64,000 nt of DNA from Kitasatospora paranensis (GTDB lineage: Bacteria > Actinomycetota > Actinomycetes > Streptomycetales > Streptomycetaceae), in NCBI RefSeq assembly GCF_039544005.1, contig NZ_BAABKV010000001.1, positions 4,340,001 through 4,404,000 of the forward strand. The letters are read 5' to 3'. Below, in pieces: positions 1 through 8,330 of the stretch; the stretch's first letter is position 1; every line of letters starts with the position of its first letter. The position numbers and the translations under genes are program-made. A model generated the notes under the pieces. That model worked only from the letters and a program-made list of their open reading frames with translations. It was not told the DNA's origin and ran no database searches.

Positions 1-329
1 CCCTGGAGGTGGGCGTACGGGGCTTCCTGCCGAAGACGGTCTCCGCCGCCGACCTGGCCGGGATCATCCGCACCGTGCACGCCGGGGGCCGGTACGTCGA
101 CCCGGAGCTGGCCGCCGACGCGATCAGCGCCGGCGACAGCCCGCTCACCCCGCGCGAGACGGACGTGCTGGAACTCGCGGCGCATGGGACGTCCGTCGCC
201 GAGATCGCCCAGCGGGCCGCGCTCTCCCCCGGCACCGTCCGCAACTACCTCTCCTCGGCGGCCGGCAAGCTGGGTGCCGAGAACCGCCACGCCGCCGTCC
301 GGATCGCCCGCGAGCACGGCTGGATCTGA
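1..329 (+). CDS. LuxR/NarL-type response regulator, C-terminal part (5' end outside window)
   Basis: The frame is open from the window edge to a TGA at 327-329, so the start lies upstream. The first residues (GFLPKT) are the end of a receiver domain, with the conserved switch lysine. From about residue 45 a LuxR-type DNA-binding domain follows: LTPRETDVLELAAHG opens it and GTVRNYLSSAAGKLGA is the recognition-helix region. The family acts as phosphorylation-dependent transcription factors, usually paired with a membrane histidine kinase. Any partner kinase would be upstream and cannot be seen. The gene converges on purC with a 23-nt gap and no obvious terminator between them. Confidence 0.9.
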   Translation, partial: LEVGVRGFLPKTVSAADLAGIIRTVHAGGRYVDPELAADAISAGDSPLTPRETDVLELAAHGTSVAEIAQRAALSPGTVRNYLSSAAGKLGAENRHAAVRIAREHGWI

Positions 330-352
330 CGGCGGCCCCTCCCGCAGGCGGC

Positions 353-1252
353 TCAGGCCCAGTCGGTGCCGGTCAGCCGCTCGTAGGCCTCGACGTACTT
401 GGCCCGGCTGCGCTCGACGATGTCGGCGGGGAGCGCCGGCGGCGGCTCCTCGCCCTTGCGGTCCCAGCCGGAGGCCGGCGAGGCCAGCCAGTCGCGGATG
501 AACTGCTTGTCGAACGACGGCTGGGCGTGGCCCGGCTGCCACTGGTCGGCCGGCCAGAAGCGCGAGGAGTCCGGGGTGAGGACCTCGTCGCCGATCACCA
601 GCTCGCCGTCCAGCAGGCCGAACTCGAACTTGGTGTCGGCCAGGATGATCCCCCGGTCGCGGGCGATGTCCCGGGCCCGGGAGTACACCGCGAGCGTGGT
701 CTGCCGCAGGGTGGCGGCCAGCTCCGGACCGAGCCGGCGGGCGGTCTCCTCGTAGGGCACGTTCTCGTCGTGCTCGCCGACCTCGGCCTTGAGGGCCGGG
801 GTGTAGACCGGCGCGGGCAGCTCGGAGCCGTCCTCCAGGCCCTCCGGCAGGGCGATGCCGCAGACGGTGCGGCTCACCCGGTACTCCTCCAGCCCGGAGC
901 CGGCCAGGTAGCCGCGGGCCACGCACTCGACCGGCACCATGTCCAGGCTGCGGCAGACCAGCGTGCGGCCCTGCCAGTCGGCGGGCGCGCCGGCGGGGAG
1001 CTCGGTGGAGACGACGTGGTTGGGCACCAGGTCGGCGATCCGCTCGAACCACCACAGCGACAGCTGGGTGAGGATCCGGCCCTTGTCGGGGATCTCATTG
1101 GGCAGCACCCAGTCGAATGCGGAGGTGCGGTCGCTGGCCACCATCACCAGATCGCCGTTGTCGGCGCGGTAGAGGTCGCGCACCTTGCCGGTGTGCAGGT
1201 GGACCAGGCCGGGCACCTGGACGGGCTCGGGCTTGGTGACAAATCCGCTCAA
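353..1252 (-). CDS. purC: Phosphoribosylaminoimidazole-succinocarboxamide (SAICAR) synthase
   Basis: Purine biosynthesis enzyme that joins CAIR and aspartate with ATP to give SAICAR in the cytosol. The 299-residue length is normal for the family. Visible signatures are the N-terminal GKVRDLY nucleotide-binding loop (about residues 22-28), ASDRTSAFDW (39-48), VPVECVARGYLAGSG in the middle and DTKFEFG near residue 206. The start codon is TTG (1250-1252), chosen because the protein then begins MSGFVTKPEP right before the conserved core; a GAGGA ribosome-binding sequence lies upstream. purD lies about 3.7 kb away on the same strand, separated by two unrelated genes, so the two purine genes are near each other but probably not in one tight operon. 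Confidence 0.97.
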   Translation of the reverse strand: MSGFVTKPEPVQVPGLVHLHTGKVRDLYRADNGDLVMVASDRTSAFDWVLPNEIPDKGRILTQLSLWWFERIADLVPNHVVSTELPAGAPADWQGRTLVCRSLDMVPVECVARGYLAGSGLEEYRVSRTVCGIALPEGLEDGSELPAPVYTPALKAEVGEHDENVPYEETARRLGPELAATLRQTTLAVYSRARDIARDRGIILADTKFEFGLLDGELVIGDEVLTPDSSRFWPADQWQPGHAQPSFDKQFIRDWLASPASGWDRKGEEPPPALPADIVERSRAKYVEAYERLTGTDWA

Positions 1253-1306
1253 CGTCGTCTCGTCCTCAGGAAGGGGGCTGTGGGCACGAGTCTTTCACGA
1301 GCGCCG

Positions 1307-2836
1307 TCAGGCCTCCTTGCAGAGGTGGTCGAGCAGATTGGCGGTGGCCCGCTGGATCCGGGCATCGGTGTGGCCGGGCCGGTCGAGCGCGGGCGACCAG
1401 GCGAACGTCCCGGCCGCGAAGACGTAGGCACCGCTGAGTGCCCGGTAGAGGGAGGTCTGCTGGTGGCGCCGGCGCCCGGCGGAGTCCCGGTACGGCGAGT
1501 GGGCGAGCAGGATCCGCTCGGCGTGCCGGGGCAGCGGGACCCGCGGGTTGTAGTGGTCGGCCTCGCCGGCGACCAGCCCGGGCACCTCGTCGCCCTCGTG
1601 CAGGCCCGTCCCCGCCCAGAGCCAGTGGCCGGTGTTGCGGGCGATCATCGGCGCCGCGACGGGCACGCTGCCGGCGTACTGGACGCCGAGCAGCAGCTGC
1701 TCGGGCTCGCCCGCGTCCCGCCAGAGCGCGCTCGCGCTGCCGTGCAGCCCGGCGGCCGGGCCGCCAGGCTGCACGCGCTGGCGCTTGCGGCAGTTGAGCA
1801 GCCGGTGCGGCTCACCGGACGGCCCCGCGGACAGCTCGACCCGCCAGTAGAGGGTGTTGGCGGAGAGGAAAACCAGCGAGGTGCCGGCGTCCCGGGCCTG
1901 CTCGACGGCCCGCCGCATCGGCTCCGACCAGTACTCGTCGTGCCCGGGGAAGACCATCGCGCGGTACCGGGTCGGGTCGACCAGCCCGGCGTGCAGGTCG
2001 GTGGCGGTGGTGTAGGCGAGGTCGTAGCCGTAGCGCTCGGCCCAGCGGACGAAGTCGTAGGCGTGGCCGACGTGCAGCGGAAGGCCGGCACCGGCGTGCG
2101 GCCGGTCGAAGGACACCGTGACGGCCGCCTCCGACTCGCCGACCAGGCCGCCCAGGTCGTCCCAGGCGTGGTAGAGGCTGGCGCCGGTGCGGCCGTCCTC
2201 CGGGAAGAGGTTGTAGGCCTGCCAGGTGACGTCGGGCAGCACCAGCAGCAGCTCCGGCGGCCGGGCCGACGCGGCGTCGCGCACGGTGAACGGCACGTGG
2301 CTGCGGTGGCGGTTGTCGGCCGTGGTGAGCACGGCCACGTACGCGCCGGGACGCCAGTGGGAGGGGATCTGGAGCCGCCAGGACTGCCACCAGTGGTGGC
2401 AGGAGACCGTCCGGCCGACCACCAGCGGCGCCGGCTGGGAGATCCCGCCGATCAGCGGGCTGGAGGTCATCTGCCGGGCGCCGTCGCCGCCGTAGTGACC
2501 GATCCGGTAGACGTCCACGCCGAACTCGCGCGGCGGATTGACCGTGACCCGGAAGTCGACCGCGCCGCCGGGCCGGTGCACGCCCGCCGAGGCGAAGCCC
2601 TTGATCTGCTGGACGACGTCGTCGGAGTTGGCGGGCGTGCCGACCGGGGGCGCCGGGGGCGGCGCGGTCAGCGGCTGCTGGCCGGGCGCGTCCACGCTGA
2701 CGTACCAGGGCACGCCGCCGTCCGCGACGTACTGGTCGGGGCTGCGCAACCATGGCAGCGGCCCCTGGCCGAAGGGGTCGGACACGCTGTGCGCCAGCGT
2801 GCCGGACTCCCAGCGGCGGTTGACTCCCGTCCCCAC
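1307..2836 (-). CDS. N,N-dimethylformamidase beta-subunit-like protein
   Basis: 509 residues. The body matches the large (beta) subunit-like domain of N,N-dimethylformamidase: a beta-rich N-terminal half with a VDFRVTVNPP / VDVYRIGHYGG segment, then a class I glutamine-amidotransferase-like half with VFPGHDEYWS and SLVFLSANTLYWRVEL. Family members include the Fe-dependent amide hydrolase, but many actinobacterial relatives are uncharacterised, so the substrate is unknown. I chose the GTG at 2834-2836 because it has a strong GGGAGGGG ribosome-binding site. The longer frame to 3031 would overlap the upstream gene, has poor codon use and adds a residue stretch unlike the family. No signal peptide is evident from this start. 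It is cotranscribable with purC (54-nt gap). Confidence 0.8.
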   Translation of the reverse strand: MGTGVNRRWESGTLAHSVSDPFGQGPLPWLRSPDQYVADGGVPWYVSVDAPGQQPLTAPPPAPPVGTPANSDDVVQQIKGFASAGVHRPGGAVDFRVTVNPPREFGVDVYRIGHYGGDGARQMTSSPLIGGISQPAPLVVGRTVSCHHWWQSWRLQIPSHWRPGAYVAVLTTADNRHRSHVPFTVRDAASARPPELLLVLPDVTWQAYNLFPEDGRTGASLYHAWDDLGGLVGESEAAVTVSFDRPHAGAGLPLHVGHAYDFVRWAERYGYDLAYTTATDLHAGLVDPTRYRAMVFPGHDEYWSEPMRRAVEQARDAGTSLVFLSANTLYWRVELSAGPSGEPHRLLNCRKRQRVQPGGPAAGLHGSASALWRDAGEPEQLLLGVQYAGSVPVAAPMIARNTGHWLWAGTGLHEGDEVPGLVAGEADHYNPRVPLPRHAERILLAHSPYRDSAGRRRHQQTSLYRALSGAYVFAAGTFAWSPALDRPGHTDARIQRATANLLDHLCKEA

Positions 2837-2996
2837 GCGCCCCTCCCACGGTCGCCGGCGTCGGACTCGGCCCGCCCGTCCGCGGGTGGCAATTGCCAGG
2901 CGGATGTGCGTGCCGTCCAGCACACCACACGTTGCTGGCGCTGCGTCACCCCAAGGTAGCAACTCGTACCCGCAGCGCCCGATTCGGTAGGTTTCG

Positions 2997-4487
2997 TCAC
3001 CAACTGCGCACGGGGCGCGCGAGCCGGACACCCGCCGTCTCCAGCCAGCCGCGCAGCGGTGCCTCCTTGCCCAGCTCGACCGCCTGGGCCACCACCGCGG
3101 TGAGATCCGCCCTGCGCGACCCGCCCATCAGCAGGACCGGCCCGTCCAGCCAGTCGAGCCCGGGGACGGCAGCGCCCGCGTCCACCGCGGCGGCGCAGAC
3201 CATCGCCGTGACGTACTCGGCGAGCAGGTCGCGGCCGGTGCGGGCGGGCGGCAGCGGGGTCACCGCCCGGGCCGTCCGCACCAGGTGGGCGGTGAGCGCG
3301 GCGGCCAGCGGCTCGGCGTCACCGGCGGCGAGCCGGGCCAGCAGCCGGGCCAGCGGGGGCTCCCCGGCGGACCGCGGACCCTCCAGGACGGCGGCCAGGG
3401 CCGCGGCCTTCTCCCGCCAGCCGCGGTCCGCGACGTCCAGCGGGTAGTCCGTCCACTCCAGCCGGTGCCAGCCCCCGGACGGGGTCTCGTGCAGCAGCCC
3501 GGCCGCGAGCAGGGACACCTCGGCGTCGATCCGGCCGGGCTCCTCCAGCAGGTCGCAGGCGGGGCGGTCGCCCAACCGGGTCTCGTAGCCGTCGGCGAGG
3601 CGGTCTCGGCGGGCCAGCTCGGTGAGCGCGGCGACCACGCCCGCGTTCAGGTGCTCCGGGTGCCGGCCGAGCCGCCAGGCCGGCAGGGCGACCCGGGTGA
3701 GCAGGCGGTCCCACCCGGCGTAGGCCAGGCCGACCTGCTCCTGGGCGGCGATCCGCAGCCCGTAGTCGACCGCCCTGGCCTGCTCGGAGGCCCACGCGGC
3801 GGCCGACCGCTCCAGCTCGGCGGAGTGCTCCCGGCAGGCCCCGAGCAGGGTGCGGTTGACCCGGTCGACCAGGGCCGCCGGGCCGCGCCGACGCGTGCCG
3901 AGGGCCGCGTCCAGGCTGCGGACGAAGCGGCGGGCGGCGGCGATGTCCGGGTCGGCGGCGGCGGCCGTACCGGCCACCACGGGGGCCAGCAGGGCGCGCA
4001 GCTCACCGGCGCGCATCCACCACAGGAACGGCGAACCGACCACCAGCACCGGCGCGGGATGCGCCGCACCCCGGTGGCGCGGGGCGTGCGACTCCTCCAG
4101 CCAGCTGTCGCAGTCCGGGATCAGCGCGAGCCCGGACGGGGCCGGCACCTCCAGGCGCTCGGCCAGCTCGCCGAGCAGCCGGTAGAGCTCGGGGGCCTCG
4201 GCGCGGGACACCGGGACGGCCGGGACCTCCGGTGGCACGGCGGTGCGGTGCGAGCGCCGGACGGCCAGGCCGAGGGCCAGCACCAGGACGGCGACGGCGG
4301 CCACCGCCCAGCGGACGGCGTCCCAGCCCGCGGCGTCCGGCGAGCCGGGTGCGCCGATCCGGCCGGTGATCCGGCCCGCGAACAGCACGACGGTCAGGGC
4401 GGCGGGCAGCACCGCGGCAGCCAGCGCCCAGCCGCGGATCCGCAGCAGGGCCTGAGCATGCGCGCGTGCGGCGTCGACAGCGGCCAT
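2997..4487 (-). CDS. Two-TM membrane protein with an M48-peptidase-like fold lacking the zinc motif
   Basis: 496 residues. Two hydrophobic segments at about 20-40 and 57-77 are followed by a cytosolic or cell-surface domain. Residues 98-170 follow the M48 metallopeptidase plan closely: EAPELYRLLGELAERLEVPAP, then ALIPDC, then VLVVGSPFLWW and GELRALLAPVVAG. In active enzymes the last segment reads LAHELGH; here both histidines and the glutamate are gone. I infer a catalytically dead scaffold or receptor, not a protease. ATG at 4485-4487 was chosen because it is preceded by AAGGGG and starts just before the first TM helix; the frame extends upstream but lacks coding character. Located between the DMFase-like gene and purD, all on one strand. 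Confidence 0.75.
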   Translation of the reverse strand: MAAVDAARAHAQALLRIRGWALAAAVLPAALTVVLFAGRITGRIGAPGSPDAAGWDAVRWAVAAVAVLVLALGLAVRRSHRTAVPPEVPAVPVSRAEAPELYRLLGELAERLEVPAPSGLALIPDCDSWLEESHAPRHRGAAHPAPVLVVGSPFLWWMRAGELRALLAPVVAGTAAAADPDIAAARRFVRSLDAALGTRRRGPAALVDRVNRTLLGACREHSAELERSAAAWASEQARAVDYGLRIAAQEQVGLAYAGWDRLLTRVALPAWRLGRHPEHLNAGVVAALTELARRDRLADGYETRLGDRPACDLLEEPGRIDAEVSLLAAGLLHETPSGGWHRLEWTDYPLDVADRGWREKAAALAAVLEGPRSAGEPPLARLLARLAAGDAEPLAAALTAHLVRTARAVTPLPPARTGRDLLAEYVTAMVCAAAVDAGAAVPGLDWLDGPVLLMGGSRRADLTAVVAQAVELGKEAPLRGWLETAGVRLARPVRSW

Positions 4488-4895
4488 CGGCGCGGCACCC
4501 CTTCGGAGCGCTCGGACGTCGACGCGACCGGAGATCGATGGGATCAACGGCCGGGGCGTCCGAGCCGACTCGAAATGATCAGTATCCGACCGGGAGGCGG
4601 CGGCAGCCGGCCCCGGTTGTGCATCCTGCTTGGCACTTCTGACAGTTTTGACGCCCTCGTGCGGATGGGTGTTCCGGAACGGGCCGCTTTCCACCCTTCC
4701 TGGTGACAGCGCACACGAACCGGACGCCCCCAGCATCCCCCTGGAGGGTCGCACCACCCGACGGCGGCCGCGACGGCACCGCCCGGGCTGCGGCGATCCA
4801 GCGCACCCTACGACCGGATCCGGTGTCGCGTCAGCCGGATGCCCGATGAGTCACCCGAAGGGCTGGAATCCCGGCCCGGGACACCGTCCCGGGGT

Positions 4896-4915
4896 TTTCC
4901 GGAGGCCTCCGGAAA
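4896..4915. repeat. 20-bp perfect palindrome downstream of purD
   Basis: A self-complementary sequence centred on the AGGCCT at 4903-4908. It sits in the 500-bp gap between the M48-like gene (start 4487) and purD (stop 4988). Another inverted repeat, CCCGGGAC / GTCCCGGG, lies beside it at 4875-4893. It could be an operator for the downstream gene or extra RNA structure after the purD terminator. Confidence 0.6.
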
Positions 4916-4922
4916 CGGGTGA

Positions 4923-4963
4923 GGGCGCTGCGCCCATGGGGGTGTTCCCCGGGCGCAGCGCCC
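4923..4963 (-). terminator. Hairpin terminator of purD
   Basis: A perfect 13-bp stem (arms 4923-4935 and 4951-4963) lies 25 bp past the purD stop codon and encloses a 15-nt loop that is itself G4/C4 paired. There is no U tract, as is usual in Streptomyces. Confidence 0.65.
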
Positions 4964-4987
4964 CCGTCGCCGCGGTGTTCCGGCGCC

Positions 4988-6229
4988 CTAGCGGGCGGCC
5001 TTCAGCGCGATGTCGGTGCGGTGGTGCGAGCCCTTCAGCGCGATCTTCGCGATGCCCCGGTAGGCCCGCTCACGGGCCTCGGCCAGGTCGGCGCCGGCCG
5101 CGGTGACCGACAGCACCCGGCCGCCGGCGCTGAGCACCTCGCCGGCCCCGCCGGCCCGGGTGCCCGCGTGCAGCACCCAGGTGTGCTCGTCGGCGACGTC
5201 CGCCAGCCCCTCGATCACGTCGCCGGTGCGCGGCGCGGCCGGGTAGCCCTCCGAGGCGATCACCACGGTGACCGCGGCGCCGTCGTCCCAGCGCAGCGGC
5301 TCCAGCCCGTCGAGCGTGCCGTCGGCGGCGGCCTTCAGCACGCCGGCCAGCGGGGTGCGCAGCCGGGCCAGCACGACCTGGGTCTCCGGGTCGCCGAAGC
5401 GGGCGTTGAACTCGATCACGCGGGTACCGCGCGAGGTGAGCGCGAGGCCCGCGTAGAGCAGCCCGGAGAAGGGCGTGCCGCGGCGGCGCAGCTCGTCCAC
5501 GGTCGGCTGCAGGACGGTCTCCAGCACCTCGCCGACCAGGCCCTCGGGGGCCCAGGGCAGCGGGGAGTAGGCGCCCATGCCGCCGGTGTTGGGGCCCTCG
5601 TCGCCGTCCAGCGCGCGCTTGAAGTCCTGCGCCGGGACGAGCGGCAGCACGGTGGTGCCGTCGGTGATCGCGAACAGCGACACCTCGGGGCCGTCGAGGA
5701 ACTCCTCGATGACCACGCGGTCGCAGGACGCGGCGTGCGCCAGCGCGGCGTCGCGGTCGGAGGTGACCACCACGCCCTTGCCGGCGGCCAGGCCGTCGTC
5801 CTTGACCACGTAGGGGGCGCCGAAGGCGTCGAGCGCCGCGGCGGCCTCCTCCACGGTGGTGCAGACGTACGACCGGGCGGTCGGCACGCCGGCGCCGGCC
5901 ATCACGTCCTTGGCGAAGGCCTTGGAGCCCTCGAGCTGGGCGGCCTCGGCGGACGGGCCGAAGACCGCGAAGCCGGCCGCGCGCAGCGGGTCGGCGACAC
6001 CGGCCACCAGCGGCGCCTCGGGGCCGACCACCACCAGGTCGGCGGCCAGCTCACGGGCCAGCGCGGTGACGGCGGTGCCGTCCAGCTGGTCGACCGGGTG
6101 CACCGCGGCCACCTGCGCGATCCCGGCGTTGCCGGGGGCGCAGTGCAGCGCGGTGACGGCGGGATCGAGGGACAGGGAGCGGCACAGGGCGTGTTCGCGG
6201 GCGCCGCCGCCGATTACGAGGACCTTCAC
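4988..6229 (-). CDS. purD: Phosphoribosylamine-glycine ligase (GAR synthetase)
   Basis: ATP-grasp enzyme that couples glycine to phosphoribosylamine in the second step of purine synthesis. 413 residues, normal for the family. The protein opens with the Rossmann-like VLVIGGGAREHAL and carries the family signature EFNARFGDPETQ near residue 285. The ATP-grasp centre is visible as YVVKDDGLAAGKGVVV. I chose the GTG at 6227-6229 because it places the signature at the extreme N-terminus; the reading frame runs 48 codons further upstream without homology. It is divergent from the SLATT-type gene, so 6230-6672 is a shared upstream region. Confidence 0.97.
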   Translation of the reverse strand: MKVLVIGGGAREHALCRSLSLDPAVTALHCAPGNAGIAQVAAVHPVDQLDGTAVTALARELAADLVVVGPEAPLVAGVADPLRAAGFAVFGPSAEAAQLEGSKAFAKDVMAGAGVPTARSYVCTTVEEAAAALDAFGAPYVVKDDGLAAGKGVVVTSDRDAALAHAASCDRVVIEEFLDGPEVSLFAITDGTTVLPLVPAQDFKRALDGDEGPNTGGMGAYSPLPWAPEGLVGEVLETVLQPTVDELRRRGTPFSGLLYAGLALTSRGTRVIEFNARFGDPETQVVLARLRTPLAGVLKAAADGTLDGLEPLRWDDGAAVTVVIASEGYPAAPRTGDVIEGLADVADEHTWVLHAGTRAGGAGEVLSAGGRVLSVTAAGADLAEARERAYRGIAKIALKGSHHRTDIALKAAR

Positions 6230-6672
6230 GGTTGGCAAGGGTAGTCGGTGGCCTGTTCGGACCACTCCGCGGCCATGGCGGAACCTCCCAATGCTGCCGC
6301 TTTTCGGCCCATCCGATATGGAGGATCCTCCAGTCCGGGAACCCGACGCCGCCCTCCCCACGGGCCCGGTCACGTGCGCGGCCCCGCCGGCGCTCGCTCG
6401 GACGGGTGAAATCTCGCCGCCCGCCGAAACTCTCCCACCTCGGCTTCCGGACCCGAATTCGGATAACGATCACTGCGGAAGCGCCCCCACGGTAAGCCAT
6501 TTGGGGGTAAGAAATGTCGATGGACGAAAACCGGCATCCCGCCGGGGCACGGCACCATGGGCGGCTCACACCCCCTCACGGAGCCACGTCCGACGGCAGA
6601 TCTGCCAGACGAGCCGTCAGCCAGGCGTCCATCCAGGACCGCACTGTCACCCCGCCACAGGGAGCCCCACAG
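6230..6672. other. Divergent upstream region of purD and the SLATT-type gene
   Basis: 443 bases. The stretch 6455-6515 is relatively AT-rich (AATTCGGATAACGATCAC) and is the most promoter-like part. An ATG at 6514 with a GGGGG upstream is in frame with the SLATT-type gene and could be a longer start adding 53 residues of low-complexity sequence. No purine riboswitch or other structured RNA was recognised. Confidence 0.45.
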
Positions 6673-7458
6673 GTGAGCCAGCCGGAAATGCAACCCGAGG
6701 AGAGTCCCTGGGGCAAGGACGTCGGCGAGGAGGACCAGCCCTCCGTCGCCTCCACCGGGCGCACCCCCACCCGCCGGCGGGCCGATCTGAGTGCCCGTCA
6801 GTTCCCGCTGGGCGACTGGGGCGAGCCCGCGGAGCGGCTGGAGGAGCTGTACCGCTGGTCCGAGGAGCGCGCCGTCGAGGCGATCGACTGGTACCGCAGG
6901 GACCGCGTGTGGAAGCGCCGCTGGGCCCGGCTGCTGCGGTTCTCGGCGGCGGTCATGGCGGTCGGCGGCGTCGGCGCGCCGCTGCTGTCGCTGACCGGGG
7001 TCGTCCAGAACGCGGCCGGCTGGGGCTACGTCGGCCTGGCCCTGTCCGCCTCCTGCCTGCTCACCGACCGCGCCTTCGGACTGACCTCGGGCTGGATGCG
7101 GGACGTCTCCACCGCCCAGGCCCTCCAGCGCCGGCTGGAGGCGTTCCAGTTCGACTGGGCCTCGGAGTGCGTCCGCGAGGTGCTCGGCCCCACCGAGGGC
7201 ACGGCGGGGGAGGCCGCGGAGCGCTGCCTCGGGGTGCTGCGGCGGTTCTGCGAGGACGTCTCCGACATGGTCCGCACCGAGACCTCGGAGTGGATGCTGG
7301 AGTTCCGCGCGACCATGACCCAGCTGCCCACCCAGGCGCCCGGCGTCTGGGGCGGCCGCAGCGAGGGCGGCATCGGCGCCCAGGTGCGGGTGCTGCCCCC
7401 GCCGGGCGCCCGGCCCACCATGCCGCGCCAGCGCCCGCCGGAGGGCCCGCTGCGCTGA
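6673..7458 (+). CDS. SLATT-domain-type two-transmembrane protein
   Basis: 261 residues from the GTG at 6673; an in-frame ATG at 6514 would give 314. After a polar N-terminal tail, a basic amphipathic segment (residues about 70-95, EERAVEAIDWYRRDRVWKRR) leads into two TM helices (about 97-118 and 127-146), followed by a helical cytosolic C-terminus that ends in a Pro/Arg-rich tail. This arrangement is that of the SLATT family, two-TM effectors often linked to nucleotide-sensing defence modules. Here it stands alone beside purD, with no SLOG or SMODS partner in sight, so a defence role is not supported. The function is unknown. The GTG was preferred because the sequence SQPEMQPE follows it and the upstream residues look non-conserved. 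Confidence 0.7.
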   Translation: MSQPEMQPEESPWGKDVGEEDQPSVASTGRTPTRRRADLSARQFPLGDWGEPAERLEELYRWSEERAVEAIDWYRRDRVWKRRWARLLRFSAAVMAVGGVGAPLLSLTGVVQNAAGWGYVGLALSASCLLTDRAFGLTSGWMRDVSTAQALQRRLEAFQFDWASECVREVLGPTEGTAGEAAERCLGVLRRFCEDVSDMVRTETSEWMLEFRATMTQLPTQAPGVWGGRSEGGIGAQVRVLPPPGARPTMPRQRPPEGPLR

Positions 7459-7487
7459 GCGCACCGCACGACGACAGCAGCGAGCAG

Positions 7488-7519
7488 CCGAGGGGCGGGC
7501 CGGACGGCCCGCCCCTCGG
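7488..7519. terminator. Perfect 14-bp hairpin terminator
   Basis: Arms 7488-7501 and 7506-7519 with a 4-nt loop, 29 bp past the SLATT-type gene stop. The symmetric structure can serve both this gene and the converging gene that ends at 7580. Confidence 0.8.
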
Positions 7520-7524
7520 GCGTT

Positions 7525-7580
7525 GCCGGGCTCGGGTACCGCCGGGCTCGGGTACCGCCGGGCTCGGGTACCGCCGGGCT
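7525..7580. repeat. Tandem repeat, 16-bp unit x 3.5
   Basis: GCCGGGCTCGGGTACC is repeated exactly at 7525-7540, 7541-7556 and 7557-7572, then a partial unit runs into the stop codon of the leftward gene. It occupies the gap between two converging genes, directly after the terminator. It is non-coding on both strands in the frames used by the neighbours. Confidence 0.9.
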
Positions 7581-8239
7581 CAGGCGAAGACGATCATCGA
7601 TCCCTGGGTGACGCTGCGGGTCGCCGCGGCGTACAGCCCGGCCCAGGCGTGCCGCTCCCGGGCGTACGGGTGGACGTCGTCCAGCGGCGGCGCGAACGGC
7701 TGCTCCAGGCCGGTCGGCGACAGGGGCCGGGTCGGGGCCGGCGGATCCAGCAGATCGATCCCCAACACGGGTGACACTGCCTGGAGTTCGCGCAGCAGAC
7801 CGAAGGACGAACCGAGCGGTCCACCGGCCGCCAGCAGTCCGTCGTCCACCAGCGGGGCCTGGAAGTCGACCGGCACGTAGGCACCGGCATGGTCGAAGTG
7901 CCAGACGAGGTGGGACAGTTCGGCGGTGGACTCGAACATCTCCAGCAGCTGCTCGTAGTCCCCTCCGAGCGCGTCCACCGGGGTGATCTGGAAGCCGGTG
8001 ATGCCCAACAGGTAGGCCCGGCGCAGGAAGTGGAGCGAGTCGTAGTCGAACGCCGCTATCGGCTCGACGTCCCCGGTCAGGCCCGGCACGTAGCCGTGCA
8101 CCGGCACCGCGGGCAGTCCGTGCCCGGCCAGCACCGCGTTGTAGCGGGCGAGGTCGTCCCGGAACGGGTTGTCCGGGCTGTGGGTGAGGACGTCCACGAG
8201 CGGGACGAGCCAGAGGTCGCAGGCCATGGGCCGGCTCAT
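7580..8239 (-). CDS. Conserved actinobacterial protein of unknown function
   Basis: 219 residues, no TM segment or signal peptide. The sequence is rich in aromatic and acidic residues (for example CDLWLVPLVDVLTHSPDNPF near the start and HLVWHFDHAGAYVPVDF in the middle), looks globular and has normal high-GC codon use. No motif allows a functional call. The start ATG at 8237-8239 gives MSRPMACDL; a second ATG five codons on is possible. It converges on the SLATT-type gene and has a 91-bp gap from the GntR gene on the same strand. Confidence 0.75.
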   Translation of the reverse strand: MSRPMACDLWLVPLVDVLTHSPDNPFRDDLARYNAVLAGHGLPAVPVHGYVPGLTGDVEPIAAFDYDSLHFLRRAYLLGITGFQITPVDALGGDYEQLLEMFESTAELSHLVWHFDHAGAYVPVDFQAPLVDDGLLAAGGPLGSSFGLLRELQAVSPVLGIDLLDPPAPTRPLSPTGLEQPFAPPLDDVHPYARERHAWAGLYAAATRSVTQGSMIVFA

Positions 8240-8330
8240 CCTCTCCGGTGGTCGGCAGCCGCACGGCGGCCGGCGGTTGGACGGGGAACGACGGCCACCC
8301 TACCGGGCGCACCAGGGCGGACGTCCGGGC

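Larger units (their letters stand above)
4488..4987. other. Intergenic region between purD and the M48-like gene
   Basis: 500 bases without a supported gene. The purD-proximal third holds the terminator hairpin and palindromes listed separately. The remainder (about 4488-4860) should carry the promoter of the M48-like gene, transcribed leftward. I could not assign convincing -35/-10 boxes. Short frames here lack the G/C third-position bias of the neighbours. Confidence 0.5.

Noticed and set aside
527..2959. 810-codon open frame on the + strand, and similar long frames opposite many genes (e.g. 24069-25259, 27735-30542, 56272-59409, 60418-63270).
   Set aside because: These are antisense shadows of real high-GC genes. 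They are Arg/Gly/Ala/Pro-rich with no domain and lie over recognised proteins.
1307..3031. Longer start for the DMFase-like protein at 3031.
   Set aside because: It overlaps the neighbouring gene's 3' end and has no ribosome-binding site. GTG at 2836 has a strong one.
6230..6672. Purine riboswitch in front of purD.
   Set aside because: No conserved three-way-junction core was recognised, and purine riboswitches are not typical of actinobacterial purD.
6673..7458. Antiphage defence island around the SLATT-type gene.
   Set aside because: No SLOG, SMODS/CD-NTase, nuclease or other defence gene is nearby. Neighbours are purine and regulatory genes.
7525..7580. CRISPR array.
   Set aside because: The repeats are directly adjacent with no spacers, and no cas gene is present.
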